NCBI GenBank assembly: GCA_963707075.1
Contig: CAVPOX010000002.1
Location: forward strand, 620,001 to 684,000
Length of the DNA stretch: 64,000 nt
DNA from: CAXMQZ01 sp963707075
GTDB lineage: Bacteria; Acidobacteriota; Thermoanaerobaculia; Multivoradales; JAHEKO01
Reading direction: 5' to 3'
Of this stretch, positions 43,672 to 52,836 are shown one piece after another. Position 1 is the first letter of the stretch. Every line of letters begins with the position of its first letter. The notes below the pieces were generated by a model that was not told the origin of the DNA, searched no databases, and worked only from the letters and a program-made list of their open reading frames with translations. The translations under genes were made by a program, and so were the position numbers.

Positions 43672-43837
43672 GGGGCTACTATACGCACCCAATTCTGAGA
43701 TACTCTTGCAGGTCTGGTTCCGAAAGGCCCGATAGAACAAGGATTCGAAGGGTGCTCGAGGAACGCAAAGTCCCCGATGAGTCCGAGAGCTGCCCTTCAG
43801 TTCTCACGGGCTCGTTGTCGGGGGGAGTTACACCACT
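43672..43837. other. Intergenic stretch with an imperfect long hairpin
   Basis: No coding potential. GAAGGG (43747-43752) pairs with CCCTTC (43793-43798), and inner GCTC (43754-43757) with GAGC (43787-43790), enclosing GGA-ACGCAAAG-TCC-like sequence. It lies in the leader of the LpxL-like gene. With the pseudogene it makes up the only gap over 300 bases lacking an intact gene. Confidence 0.35.
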
Positions 43838-44857
43838 TTGGCTTCTCAGCCCAATATGCTGATTCGATGGCGGCATCGGATCGAGCATGGTCTCTATCTA
43901 CTGGGAAGATCTATCTATAGATCCTTGCCAGCAGGCGTGCTACGTCGATTTGGACCGCTGCTCGGCCGGGCTGGATTCGTGCTCAACAGACGACACCGGA
44001 AGGTAGCTCTGGAGAATCTCGCCACGGCCTATCCCGCGCTCGACGAGACCACACGGCGAGAGATGGCACAGGCCTGTTTCGAGAACTTCGGCATGCTGCT
44101 GACAGATTTTCTGTGCTCGTCCAAGCTCGATCGCGACCAGTACTTGCCGCGATTCGAGGTCGAAGGCCTACAGCACCTCGAGGCGGCCGAAGCCGTCGGC
44201 AAGGGGGTGATTCTCCTCACAGGGCATTTGGGCAACTGGGAGGCGCTGGTCCAGTACCTTGCGCTCAGCGGACGCTCCGTGTCGTTTGTCGCCCGGCCAC
44301 TCGACAATCCCCACATGGAAGAGGACTTTCGCTATCTTCGGGAGCGCTTTGGCAACCACAGCATCCCGAAGCGCAAGGCTGCCAGAGGTTCGCTCAAGGT
44401 CCTGCGGAACAAGGGCACTGTCGGGATATTGATGGACCAGAGGGTGCACCCCAATGAGGGCAAGGCCTACCCGTTCTTCGGCAAACCTGCCTACACCACG
44501 ACCATGCCCGCCAGACTGTCACTCAAGACCGGAGCGCCGGCAGTGCTCATCTTCGGCATCCCCATCGACAACTGGCAGCGCTGCCGTATCGTGGTGCATC
44601 CTCCGATCATTCCCGATCCAGGGATCGAGAGCTCCGAGTCGGCTGTCGACAGGTTGACGTTGCGTTATCTCGAGATCATCGAAGAAACGATTCGCGATCA
44701 ACCTCACCTCTGGTTGTGGATGCATCGCAAGTGGCGACAGTTCGACCGCCCAATACCCATCCGGGGTGCGATGCCAAAAGAGTCCGCTGCCAACGCCAAG
44801 CCGATGCCCGAGGCGGCCGCCGAAAAGGTTCTCTCTCGCAGCTCTCGACGCGCTTGA
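43838..44857 (+). CDS. LpxL/HtrB-family acyltransferase
   Basis: 339 residues. The first 40 residues are a membrane-associated helix region (RIEHGLYLLGRSIYRSL). NRRHRKVALENL is the family N-terminal motif, the catalytic H-x4-E is in LTGHLGNWEA, and ILMDQRVHPNEG and PHLWLWMHRKW complete the lysophospholipid acyltransferase pattern. It adds a secondary acyl chain to lipid A or a similar lipid and so supports a diderm, LPS-bearing cell. The TTG at 43838 has GGGGGAG about 10 bases upstream; an ATG at 43856 is an alternative start. Confidence 0.87.
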   Translation: MASQPNMLIRWRHRIEHGLYLLGRSIYRSLPAGVLRRFGPLLGRAGFVLNRRHRKVALENLATAYPALDETTRREMAQACFENFGMLLTDFLCSSKLDRDQYLPRFEVEGLQHLEAAEAVGKGVILLTGHLGNWEALVQYLALSGRSVSFVARPLDNPHMEEDFRYLRERFGNHSIPKRKAARGSLKVLRNKGTVGILMDQRVHPNEGKAYPFFGKPAYTTTMPARLSLKTGAPAVLIFGIPIDNWQRCRIVVHPPIIPDPGIESSESAVDRLTLRYLEIIEETIRDQPHLWLWMHRKWRQFDRPIPIRGAMPKESAANAKPMPEAAAEKVLSRSSRRA

Positions 44858-44895
44858 AGCGCGGCACCGCCTTCTTCGGCCCTGAATTCCGAGGG

Positions 44896-45450
44896 TCAGC
44901 TCCGGCTCGAAGCGTCCGACTTGCCATCGAGGAGGGGCTTCAGCACTTCGCGATGCTGCGAGTAGACCGATCGGGCCGCGACGAACTCTCGATGTGAAAA
45001 TCCCAGCTCGCTCGCCACCTGTCTGATCTCTGCCTCTTCGGCTCCGCTGATGGAGGCGTCAGCCGCGGAAACCTCGAACAGGCAATCGAGCAGCTCCTGG
45101 CGTTGCTCGGCCGTGGAGACCTCGGTGAACTCACGCGTGACCAGGAAGTTCTCTGTGCCGCCGAACAAACGATTCTGGCTCTTGGCGATCTGCACCACGA
45201 GAATCGCCTGCTCCGCTGGCAGATGACCGAGACGCAAAACGATCTCCTCCATCTTGCGAGTCTCATCGGCGCTGAAGTGCAGGTCAGCATGAGCCACACG
45301 ACCGAGGATATAGGCGAATGCCGCCACGTACCGCGCCCGTTCTGCATCCATCGCCTCGAGCTCGGAAACGATCTTGCGGACTGTCTCGGTGTCTCCGGTG
45401 GACTCGGTCTCGGGTTGGCCACCCAGACCCAGCATTCTTAGAATCGACAT
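44896..45450 (-). CDS. TerB-like domain protein
   Basis: 184 residues; AGAGGA about 10 bases upstream supports the ATG at 45450. A short N-terminus is followed by an all-helical TerB/DUF533-like domain in two halves: AAFAYILGRVAHADLHFSADE, with an acidic metal-binding look, and LLDCLFEVSAADASISGAEE with IRQVASELGFS. TerB proteins are cytoplasmic, sometimes metal-binding and linked to tellurite or membrane stress. It lies 28 bases after the VWFA gene on the same strand, so the two may be functionally paired. Confidence 0.8.
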   Translation of the reverse strand: MSILRMLGLGGQPETESTGDTETVRKIVSELEAMDAERARYVAAFAYILGRVAHADLHFSADETRKMEEIVLRLGHLPAEQAILVVQIAKSQNRLFGGTENFLVTREFTEVSTAEQRQELLDCLFEVSAADASISGAEEAEIRQVASELGFSHREFVAARSVYSQHREVLKPLLDGKSDASSRS

Positions 45451-45478
45451 GGTCTTCTGGTCCTCTTTCGCCGCGATA

Positions 45479-48400
45479 CTAACGATAGAAACCTGCGATG
45501 GTTCTGGCTTTGTGCCCCGCCATCTCGACATCGACCTCGACATCACGCCACTCCCGACCACCCAGATCTTCAGAGTAATAGCCCAGCACATACTGGCTGC
45601 GGAGCTCCTCGTCGATCTCCTTGTAGACGTTCTGTAGATCTTCGCCGACTCGGGCCATGTAGATCCTGCCACCGACGGATTCCGTCAAGGTCTCCAGGCG
45701 ATCGAGGAACCCCTTGACCTGGAGACCCTTGCCTTCGGTTCGGCGAATCTCGTTGTTGGAGAGCACGACATAGATCGGCACACCCACCTTGCGGGCAAAT
45801 CTCAGGGCGGTGCGGAACGAAAAATCCGGGTCCTCGTCAGCACCATCGGTATAGACAATCAGCGCCTTCTTGCCCGGAACACCCTGGAGCTGCACCAGGG
45901 AATAAACGATCGCTTTCCAGATTGCCGTCTGTCCATCGGGACGTAGCCGGTCGAGTGAGCGAATGATCTCGGGCAGATCAGAGGTCGTCGATCGGGTCAG
46001 CCGCGGCTCGTCTCCGAAGCCCACGACGAAAGCGCGATCCCTGCGTGTCGCCAAGCCCCGCAAATACTCCGACGCAGCAAACTGGACATCAGGAAGTTTG
46101 ACGAACATCGAGGCAGACGAGTCGATCACCATCCCGACCGTCAGCGGCAGGTCGCCGGCATCGCTGAAGGTGGCAATCTCCTGGACTTCACCGGCCTCCT
46201 CTACGCGAAACACATCGCGGCTGAGCCCCGTGACGGGACGCCCGTGTCGGTCGGTGACCACGACGTAGAGCTCCATGAGATTCACCTGCAGGCGCTCGCT
46301 GGGACCAGAGCTGTTGACCAGGACCAGGTCTTCCGAGCTGTTGCCGTCATCGAGATACGCCACCACGCGCAGGAAACCGCTGGGGTCGTCTTCGGGAATC
46401 ACCACCCGCTGGCGGAAGGGACGTGCGTAGCGCGTCGCCACCAGGGTTTCATTGAACCAGAACTCGACTCGATCGATGCCTTCACCGCGACGAGGCTCGA
46501 CCTCGGCCTCCACATCGATCGGGCCCACCAGTCGCAAGGCCTTGCCATCTTCCGTGCGCGTCTCGGGCTTGACGATCCGCACCCCGAAGACGCCGGAGCC
46601 CTCATTGACGATCAGATAGTCCCGGCCCAGCTCGTTCCCCCCACCATCGAGTGCAATGACCTCGACACGCCGCGGCTGAGGCAGAGACCCGAGATCCAAC
46701 GTAGCCTGGAACGGCGCCGTGCGCGCTACAGCTTCTCTCTGGTTGTCGAGGTAGAAGTCGACCTGGGCGACCTCGGGCTCCGAGATGACAGTCTCGAAGT
46801 GCGTCGGTCCCATGGCGAATCCCTGGGTAGGGGCCATAAGGTGAATTACCTGAGGTGCGGGCAAAAGCATCGTGTCCAGGCCACCGCGCGCTACCGACAA
46901 TCCCGAGGTTTCCATGAACGAGGCGAAGGTCCCACCCCACTGACCGCTCGCCAGTTCTTCGATCAGAATCACCACGACCCCATCGGGCTCTTCGGGCAGA
47001 GTGAGATCGAGCGACGCATCTGCATCCGGATCGCCGGCAGGCAACAGCTCCCATCCCGGCTCTGTCTGATGAGAAACCTCGATGCCGCCATCCTCGTTGC
47101 CGACCGCCAGGGTGACTCGCAAGGGGCCCGAGAGCTCTCCCGGCTCCATGAACGCATCGCGCTTGACAATGAGTCGCGTCTCTCCCACATTTTCTGCCGG
47201 CTGCAAGGCAGCCGAGATCACCAGGTCCCCTTCGTCCAGCTGCTCGGCCAGGATCAGGCGCGCGCGGACCGTCGACACGGCCTCCGGCGTCGTCTGGGAG
47301 ACCCATCTTCGTGAGCGCAGGATCGCAGGAACAGGGATCTCGTCGTCGAGCCCGATACGGGTTACCAGCTCTCCCATCCCGGCATCGGGACCCGCCGGCT
47401 CGGCGATACGGATCCGCTGGCGCTCTGCCAATCGCACCAGGAGGTCGGAAAGCTGGAACTTGCCCCGCAGCAGCTCACCGCCCGTGGCATCTGCCAGAGA
47501 TCTGTAGGGAGCTTCGGGTCGCAACAGCACCGGTGCCTCCGCGTCCTCCTGCTGCCGTTGGCGCCGCCTTTTCAGCACCTCGGTGGGATCGAAGCCGATC
47601 GTGGTCTTGTCGACAATCTCGCCATCCTGAAAGACGACATCCGTCATCTCCTCTTCCTTGCGCGCCATGAGCTCGGCCTCGGTCTCGTCGAGCAAGGCGT
47701 CCCCACGCTGCCCCGGGGTATAGGGCAACACCGTCCAGCCGTAGACCGACAAGACCTGCCCAAGCTCCGCTATCGACAATCCGACGTCGGCCGGTTCCAG
47801 TGTCTCGGCGACCCGGGACCAACCCGATTCGATCAACGCGGCACGGTAGAAGTCCAGAGGATCCTCGTCAAAACCGCTGCCGATCAGAAAGAGCGCTTTC
47901 GGCCCCAGCGTGGCGTGGGAGACGGCCCAGAGAAGCAGTTGCTCACGAAACCGACGCAACAGCTCCGCCTCGTCGGCGAGGAAATTCTGCGCCAGCTCGG
48001 CGATGGCCGCAGGTTGTGGCGACTGGACTTCGGAGCTCTCCAGGTCCAGCTTCTCCAGAAACGAGTGCCGCAGCTGGGTCTGCAAATTGTCCGCGGACTC
48101 GCGCAAGCGCAGCCAACCCAGAGCCTGGCTCACTGCGTCGGGTTCGCGATTGGCCGGTAGGGCCGTCGAGACCTCCTGCCGCGCCGTCAACAACTCCACC
48201 GAGCCCAGGCGGGTAAGGTCGCGCGCGCGTTCCCCGAGCTGGATCGTGGCGTTGTGAAAATCGGTCGGCGAAGCGAGAGACTGATCGAAATAGAGGACCA
48301 CGCGCCAGGTGCCCCCTACCGACCCCAGCGGCTCGATCGGCAGCAACTTCCCCCCTTCGGTAACCTCCAGACCCTGAACCACCTGATCCGTGATGACCGC

Positions 48401-48601
48401 TCCAGTGGCGTCGAGCGCTTCCACCAGGAGCTCCTGGTGCACTCGATCCGCACTCTCCTGACCACTGGCCGGGGGCGCCGAAGCCGCGGTCCAGAGCAGG
48501 GCCAGAAGTGCCGATCCGGCGGTCAGAACCTGCCCAAACGGCCGACCCGCACGATGACGGAGGCCCGACCTCCCCTTTGAGAATGGTGATTTTTCAGTCA
48601 T
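45479..48601 (-). CDS. Large exported VWFA protein (acidobacterial VWFA-related type)
   Basis: 1040 residues from the ATG at 48601, with a long basic n-region and a signal peptide ending near SASGQES-like sequence (about 50). The N-terminal 330 residues contain one VWFA-like region (VLYFDQSLASP), then beta-rich Ig-like domains. The C-terminal 300 residues match the VWFA-related domain typical of Acidobacteriota: YVVVTDRHGRPVTGLSRDVF, MIDAS-type D-S-S-A-S, and VPIYVVLSNNEI ... LRSQYVLGYY. It probably binds protein partners through a metal site at the cell surface or in the periplasm. Confidence 0.85.
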   Translation of the reverse strand: MTEKSPFSKGRSGLRHRAGRPFGQVLTAGSALLALLWTAASAPPASGQESADRVHQELLVEALDATGAVITDQVVQGLEVTEGGKLLPIEPLGSVGGTWRVVLYFDQSLASPTDFHNATIQLGERARDLTRLGSVELLTARQEVSTALPANREPDAVSQALGWLRLRESADNLQTQLRHSFLEKLDLESSEVQSPQPAAIAELAQNFLADEAELLRRFREQLLLWAVSHATLGPKALFLIGSGFDEDPLDFYRAALIESGWSRVAETLEPADVGLSIAELGQVLSVYGWTVLPYTPGQRGDALLDETEAELMARKEEEMTDVVFQDGEIVDKTTIGFDPTEVLKRRRQRQQEDAEAPVLLRPEAPYRSLADATGGELLRGKFQLSDLLVRLAERQRIRIAEPAGPDAGMGELVTRIGLDDEIPVPAILRSRRWVSQTTPEAVSTVRARLILAEQLDEGDLVISAALQPAENVGETRLIVKRDAFMEPGELSGPLRVTLAVGNEDGGIEVSHQTEPGWELLPAGDPDADASLDLTLPEEPDGVVVILIEELASGQWGGTFASFMETSGLSVARGGLDTMLLPAPQVIHLMAPTQGFAMGPTHFETVISEPEVAQVDFYLDNQREAVARTAPFQATLDLGSLPQPRRVEVIALDGGGNELGRDYLIVNEGSGVFGVRIVKPETRTEDGKALRLVGPIDVEAEVEPRRGEGIDRVEFWFNETLVATRYARPFRQRVVIPEDDPSGFLRVVAYLDDGNSSEDLVLVNSSGPSERLQVNLMELYVVVTDRHGRPVTGLSRDVFRVEEAGEVQEIATFSDAGDLPLTVGMVIDSSASMFVKLPDVQFAASEYLRGLATRRDRAFVVGFGDEPRLTRSTTSDLPEIIRSLDRLRPDGQTAIWKAIVYSLVQLQGVPGKKALIVYTDGADEDPDFSFRTALRFARKVGVPIYVVLSNNEIRRTEGKGLQVKGFLDRLETLTESVGGRIYMARVGEDLQNVYKEIDEELRSQYVLGYYSEDLGGREWRDVEVDVEMAGHKARTIAGFYR

Positions 48602-48808
48602 GAACACAGCGTTCCGCCGGGCTACCCCAGCGCAGTCACTGGACCTGATACAAGATCGATGCCCGAACCGGCATCCGGGCGCTATTCTATTGCGCTCGGG
48701 CCATTTGTCACCCTCAGCCATCGACATCCCCTAGAATTGCATCGCACCCTACAGCGAGCACCATTCGACCGTCACACCGGTGCGCTGGAGCCCGGGAGCC
48801 GTCCCTGT

Positions 48809-50575
48809 ATGACCGACACCGTCATTGCTGTCCTCGAGAGAATCAGCCACACCCATCGAGACCGCGCCGCTTTGCGGTTCAAGCGGCAGGACCAATGGGA
48901 AAGCCTGAGTTGGGGAGAGTACTTCGATGAGATCATCCAGATTGGCAAGGGTCTGATGCGTCTGGGCCTGGAGCCCGGTGAAGGTGTGGTGATCCAGGGC
49001 AACAATTGTCCTCGCTGGGCCCTCGCGCATTTCGGCTCCATCGCTGCTGGCGCGGTTCCGGCAGGAATCTATGCCAACAACACCCCCGACCAATGTGCCT
49101 TCATCACCAACCACTGCGAGGCGGTCGTCGCCTTTGTCGAGAACGAGCATTTGCTGGGGAGCTTCCTGGAGAATCGTGCCAAGCTCCCGCGGCTACGTCA
49201 CTGCGTCCTGATGGAGGGCGACCACCCCGATCCAGCTGTAATGACCTGGCAAGAGCTCCTCCACAAGGCGGCCAACATACCCACGGCTGATCTCGAGAGC
49301 AGACTCGATGCCGTCGATCCCCAAGGAATTTGCGAGCTCATTTACACATCCGGTACCACTGGCGAGCCAAAGGGCGTGATACTGACCCATCGCAATGTGA
49401 TCTGGACCGCGAATCGCGTGACAGAGATTTACGATATCGGTCCAGATGACTCGCTGATCAGCTACCTGCCCTTGAGCCACATCGCCGAGCAGGCTCTGTC
49501 TCTCTATGCTCCGGCGTTCACCGGGGCCTGTGTCTGGTTCGCTGAGAGTCTGGACAAGGTTGCCGAGAACCTGCGGGAGGTCCGGCCCAGCCTCTTCTTT
49601 GCGGTGCCCCGGGTCTGGGAGAAGATCCAGGCCCGAATGGCCCTGGTAGGGGCCCAACGCACACCGATCGAGCGATGGATCGCAGTCTGGGCCAGGCGCC
49701 AGGGGCTCGCCGGAGGATACGCCGAGCAGCAGGGACGATCCAGACCACTCCTCTACGGCCTCGCGGAGAGGGTCGTCTTCGCCAAGGTTCGACAGCGCCT
49801 CGGTCTGGATCGAGCTCGGCACTGCTTCACGGCTGCCGCTCCCATTTCCCTGCACACCCTCGAATTCTTTCTGAGTCTCGGCATACCCATCCTCGAGATC
49901 TACGGCATGAGCGAGAACAGCGGACCTGCCACGCTGTCGACTCGGGACCGATACCGCACCGGAAAGGCCGGCAGACCGATGGAGGGCGCGGAGCTCAAGA
50001 TCGAACCCGATGGGGAGATCTGCATGCGGGGTCCGCATATCTCACCGGGATACTTCAAAGACCCAGAAGCCACCCGTGAGACATTCGATCAGGACGGCTG
50101 GCTCCACTCAGGCGATATCGGCGCAATCGACAGCGAAGGGTACCTCACGATAAGCGATCGGAAGAAAGAGTTGATCATTACCTCCGGCGGCAAGAACGTC
50201 GCACCTCAGGCCCTCGAAAGCGAGTTGCACAGCATCGAGGCTGTCGGCCAGGCCGTGGTCATCGGCGATCGGCAGAAGTACCTGACGGCTCTGTTGACCC
50301 TGGACCCCGACGCCCTGCCGAGAGTTGCCGACAGGATCGGCAGCCCGGCGCGGGATCTCGCGAGCGCCGCCGCCTGTCCGCGGTGGCGGCAACATCTGGA
50401 AGCTCAGGTCCACCAGGTCAACAAGGGCCTCGCCAGATTCGAGACCATCAAGCGCTTCGCGATCCTGCCGACACAGCTGTCGGTCGAGGGTGGAGAGCTG
50501 ACCCCCACGATGAAGCTCAAGCGCCGCGTCATCAACGAAAAGTACGCCGCACAGATCGAAGAGCTCTATCGGTAG
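48809..50575 (+). CDS. Long-chain acyl-CoA ligase (AMP-forming)
   Basis: 588 residues from the ATG at 48809 (MTDTVIAVLERI), preferred because upstream in-frame sequence is low-quality and lies in the divergent promoter. AMP-binding motif YTSGTTGEPKGVILTHRN, then SYLPLSHIAEQ, the adenylation core YGMSENSGPATLS, and the hinge region SDRKKELIITSGGKNV. The C-terminal NKGLARFETIKRF carries the catalytic-Lys context of long-chain FadD15-like ligases. It activates fatty acids with ATP and CoA; substrate chain length is not deducible. It is divergent from the VWFA gene over 207 empty bases. Confidence 0.88.
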   Translation: MTDTVIAVLERISHTHRDRAALRFKRQDQWESLSWGEYFDEIIQIGKGLMRLGLEPGEGVVIQGNNCPRWALAHFGSIAAGAVPAGIYANNTPDQCAFITNHCEAVVAFVENEHLLGSFLENRAKLPRLRHCVLMEGDHPDPAVMTWQELLHKAANIPTADLESRLDAVDPQGICELIYTSGTTGEPKGVILTHRNVIWTANRVTEIYDIGPDDSLISYLPLSHIAEQALSLYAPAFTGACVWFAESLDKVAENLREVRPSLFFAVPRVWEKIQARMALVGAQRTPIERWIAVWARRQGLAGGYAEQQGRSRPLLYGLAERVVFAKVRQRLGLDRARHCFTAAAPISLHTLEFFLSLGIPILEIYGMSENSGPATLSTRDRYRTGKAGRPMEGAELKIEPDGEICMRGPHISPGYFKDPEATRETFDQDGWLHSGDIGAIDSEGYLTISDRKKELIITSGGKNVAPQALESELHSIEAVGQAVVIGDRQKYLTALLTLDPDALPRVADRIGSPARDLASAAACPRWRQHLEAQVHQVNKGLARFETIKRFAILPTQLSVEGGELTPTMKLKRRVINEKYAAQIEELYR

Positions 50576-50584
50576 ATCCCTGGC

Positions 50585-51082
50585 TCACTCCTCCTCGTGG
50601 ACCTGGAGGTGGCGGTATCCCTGATTCCAGTAAACCAGGGGTCGCACATCGGGGATCGGAACCCGGCTGGCCTGGATCTCCCCGACGTAAACGGTATGTG
50701 TGCCCGCTGGGAATCGATCTCGGATGGTGCAATCCATCCAGGCCGCCGCATCGAGCAGCACCGGAGCGCCGGTTTCCGCCACACCCCAGTCCCCCTTGGC
50801 GAATCGGTCTTCATCCTTGACCCAGGCAAACCTATTAGAGAGCTCCTCCTGATCCTGACGCAGTATGTTCACCGCGAAAACCGCGCCTGCGGTCTCCAAC
50901 AACGGATAAGCGTGATGTCGCTGATCGATCATCACGGCAATCAGAGGCGGATCTGGCGAAACGGAAACAAAAGCCGAAACAGTCAGACCGTGCCTGTCTT
51001 CGCCCGCCTTGATGGTGACGATGGTGACACCCGACGGAAAATGGCGGAGTGCCTCGCGAAATTCTTCGGATGTGATCGCCAT
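50585..51082 (-). CDS. Flavin reductase-like FMN-binding protein
   Basis: 165 residues. FREALRHFPSGVTIVTI and GLTVSAFVSVSPDPPLIAVMI are the N-terminal signature of the flavin reductase / FMN-binding split-barrel family, and FAVNILRQDQEELSNRFA is the second. It probably supplies reduced FMN to a monooxygenase, or is itself a reductase; no oxygenase partner is adjacent. It lies 9 bases downstream of ispG on the same strand and is convergent with the acyl-CoA ligase gene. Confidence 0.85.
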   Translation of the reverse strand: MAITSEEFREALRHFPSGVTIVTIKAGEDRHGLTVSAFVSVSPDPPLIAVMIDQRHHAYPLLETAGAVFAVNILRQDQEELSNRFAWVKDEDRFAKGDWGVAETGAPVLLDAAAWMDCTIRDRFPAGTHTVYVGEIQASRVPIPDVRPLVYWNQGYRHLQVHEEE

Positions 51083-51091
51083 GCGCGCTCC

Positions 51092-52324
51092 TCAGGGGAT
51101 TTCGACAGTCTCGATTCGCGGGTACTTGTTCGCCACATAATCATCTATCAGATCTCGAAACGCTTGCGACAGCTCGGCGTAGGTGCCCTTGAGGCTGGTG
51201 AACTTCTGACCGTCGATATAGACAGGGCAGTGAGGCTCCTCACCGGTGCCCGGCAAGCTGATCCCGATATTGGCGGCCTTCGATTCGCCGGGCCCATTGA
51301 CCACGCACCCCATCACGGCGACTGTCATCGTTTCGACGCCGTCATAGGTACGCTTCCATTCGGGCATTCGCTCTCGTACGTGCTGCTGCACTCTCTCGGC
51401 GAGCTCCTGAAAGGTCGTGCTGGTCGTGCGACCGCAGCCCGGACAGGCCGTGATACTCGGCGCAAAAGACCGCAGACCGAGGGCCTGCAGCAGCTCCATG
51501 CAGGCATAGACCTCCTCTCGGCGATCGCCCCCCGGGCGCGGGGTCAGCGAGATCCGAATGGTGTCACCGATGCCTTCCGACAACAGAATCCCCATGGCCG
51601 AGGCCGACCAGACCAGCCCCTTCAGGCCCATCCCGGCCTCCGTCAGTCCCAGATGCAGCGGCTGCCGGGTTTCGGCAGCCAGCCGCCGGTAGACCGCGAT
51701 CAGATCAGCCGGACGCGAGACCTTGCAGGAGATGATGATCTGATCCTGGCGCAGACCGCACTCGAGAGCCATCTCGGTCGACTCGAGCGCTGAAACCAGC
51801 ATGCAGTCGCCCAGGATCTCCTCCGAGGTCTTGCCAAGATCCCGGTCGGTATTCTCCTGCATCCGGGCCATCACCAGATCCTGGTTGAGCGAACCGCCGT
51901 TGACCCCGATTCTCACCGGCTTTCCGTTGTCGACCGCGATCTGACAGATCGTGGCGAAGTTCTCATCCCGACGCTTGCCGTGACCGACATTGCCCGGGTT
52001 GATCCGGTACTTGTCCAGCGATCGCGCACAATCCGGGTACTTGTTCAACAAGACGTGACCGTTGTAGTGAAAATCCCCGATCAGCGGCACGGCGCATCCC
52101 CGGTCCAACAGCCGATGTTTGATCTCTGGCACCGCACTTGCGGCGTCTTCGTTGTTGACCGTGATTCTCACCAGCTCGGAACCGGCCTCGGCCAGCTCCA
52201 GACACTGACGAGTTGTGGAGTCGACATCGGCCGTATCGGTATTCGACATCGACTGGACCACAACAGGTGCGCCACCACCGACCTCGACGGTGCCGACAGC
52301 TACAGCGATGGTCTGATGTCTCAT
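51092..52324 (-). CDS. ispG: 4-hydroxy-3-methylbut-2-enyl diphosphate synthase (GcpE)
   Basis: 410 residues from the ATG at 52324 (MRHQTIAVAVG); an ATG 60 bases upstream is less typical. The N-terminal TIM barrel shows VVVQSMSNTDTADV and PLIGDFHYNGHVLL; the C-terminal [4Fe-4S] domain has C-P-G-C-G-R-T and G-C-V-V-N-G-P-G-E with the three cluster cysteines. It converts MEcPP to HMBPP in the MEP pathway of isoprenoid synthesis, so the host makes isoprenoids by that route. It is slightly longer than the usual 360-380 residues. Confidence 0.94.
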   Translation of the reverse strand: MRHQTIAVAVGTVEVGGGAPVVVQSMSNTDTADVDSTTRQCLELAEAGSELVRITVNNEDAASAVPEIKHRLLDRGCAVPLIGDFHYNGHVLLNKYPDCARSLDKYRINPGNVGHGKRRDENFATICQIAVDNGKPVRIGVNGGSLNQDLVMARMQENTDRDLGKTSEEILGDCMLVSALESTEMALECGLRQDQIIISCKVSRPADLIAVYRRLAAETRQPLHLGLTEAGMGLKGLVWSASAMGILLSEGIGDTIRISLTPRPGGDRREEVYACMELLQALGLRSFAPSITACPGCGRTTSTTFQELAERVQQHVRERMPEWKRTYDGVETMTVAVMGCVVNGPGESKAANIGISLPGTGEEPHCPVYIDGQKFTSLKGTYAELSQAFRDLIDDYVANKYPRIETVEIP

Positions 52325-52464
52325 AGCCGCGAACCCAACTCCTGTTTCGACTCTCGGGACTGATGGCGGCGGCGATTCTAGCATCGCCCTTCAGCAGCAC
52401 GCGAGATTGCCTGCCGCGAATCCGTCTATCAGGGACAGACAGCGAGGCTCCGATTTCGATCGCA

Positions 52465-52836
52465 ATGACAAAGATGAATACAGGGGAAAAGCGCAAGCAT
52501 CCCCGCCTCTCCACCCGGCAGACGACGATCCGCAATGCGCTACTGGTAGGGCGAGTTGTCGATATCAGCCTCGGCGGTCTGGGAATCGAGACCACCACTG
52601 CCCTGCGAATCGGCAGCGGACACGCGTTTCATGTGGTCTTCCGGGAACAACCCGTGGAAATCGACGTCGAGGTCCGCTGGTGCCGGCTGACCCAGACTCT
52701 CGGCAAGGGCCCGGGCGAGGTCGCCGCCATCTATCGAGCTGGACTGGTCCTTACTCGAACCCTGGATCTCTTTCCGGCAGGTGGGCTGAAAAACAACGCA
52801 GGGTGGTTCGACCCGGAATTTCGTGTCGATCGATGA
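52465..52836 (+). CDS. PilZ-domain protein
   Basis: 123 residues from the ATG at 52465. Near the N-terminus RKHPRLSTR provides the R-x-x-x-R part of the c-di-GMP site, and DISLGGLGIET provides the (D/N)-x-S-x-x-G part; both are intact, so c-di-GMP binding is likely. It is a single-domain receptor, cytoplasmic, with no fused output domain. It is divergent from ispG, and its last 86 bases overlap the methyltransferase gene on the opposite strand. Confidence 0.82.
   Translation: MTKMNTGEKRKHPRLSTRQTTIRNALLVGRVVDISLGGLGIETTTALRIGSGHAFHVVFREQPVEIDVEVRWCRLTQTLGKGPGEVAAIYRAGLVLTRTLDLFPAGGLKNNAGWFDPEFRVDR

Noticed and set aside
43748..43797. A c-di-GMP-I (GEMM) riboswitch
   Set aside because: Only ACGCAAAG-like sequence is present; the GCAAACC element and three-stem arrangement are absent.
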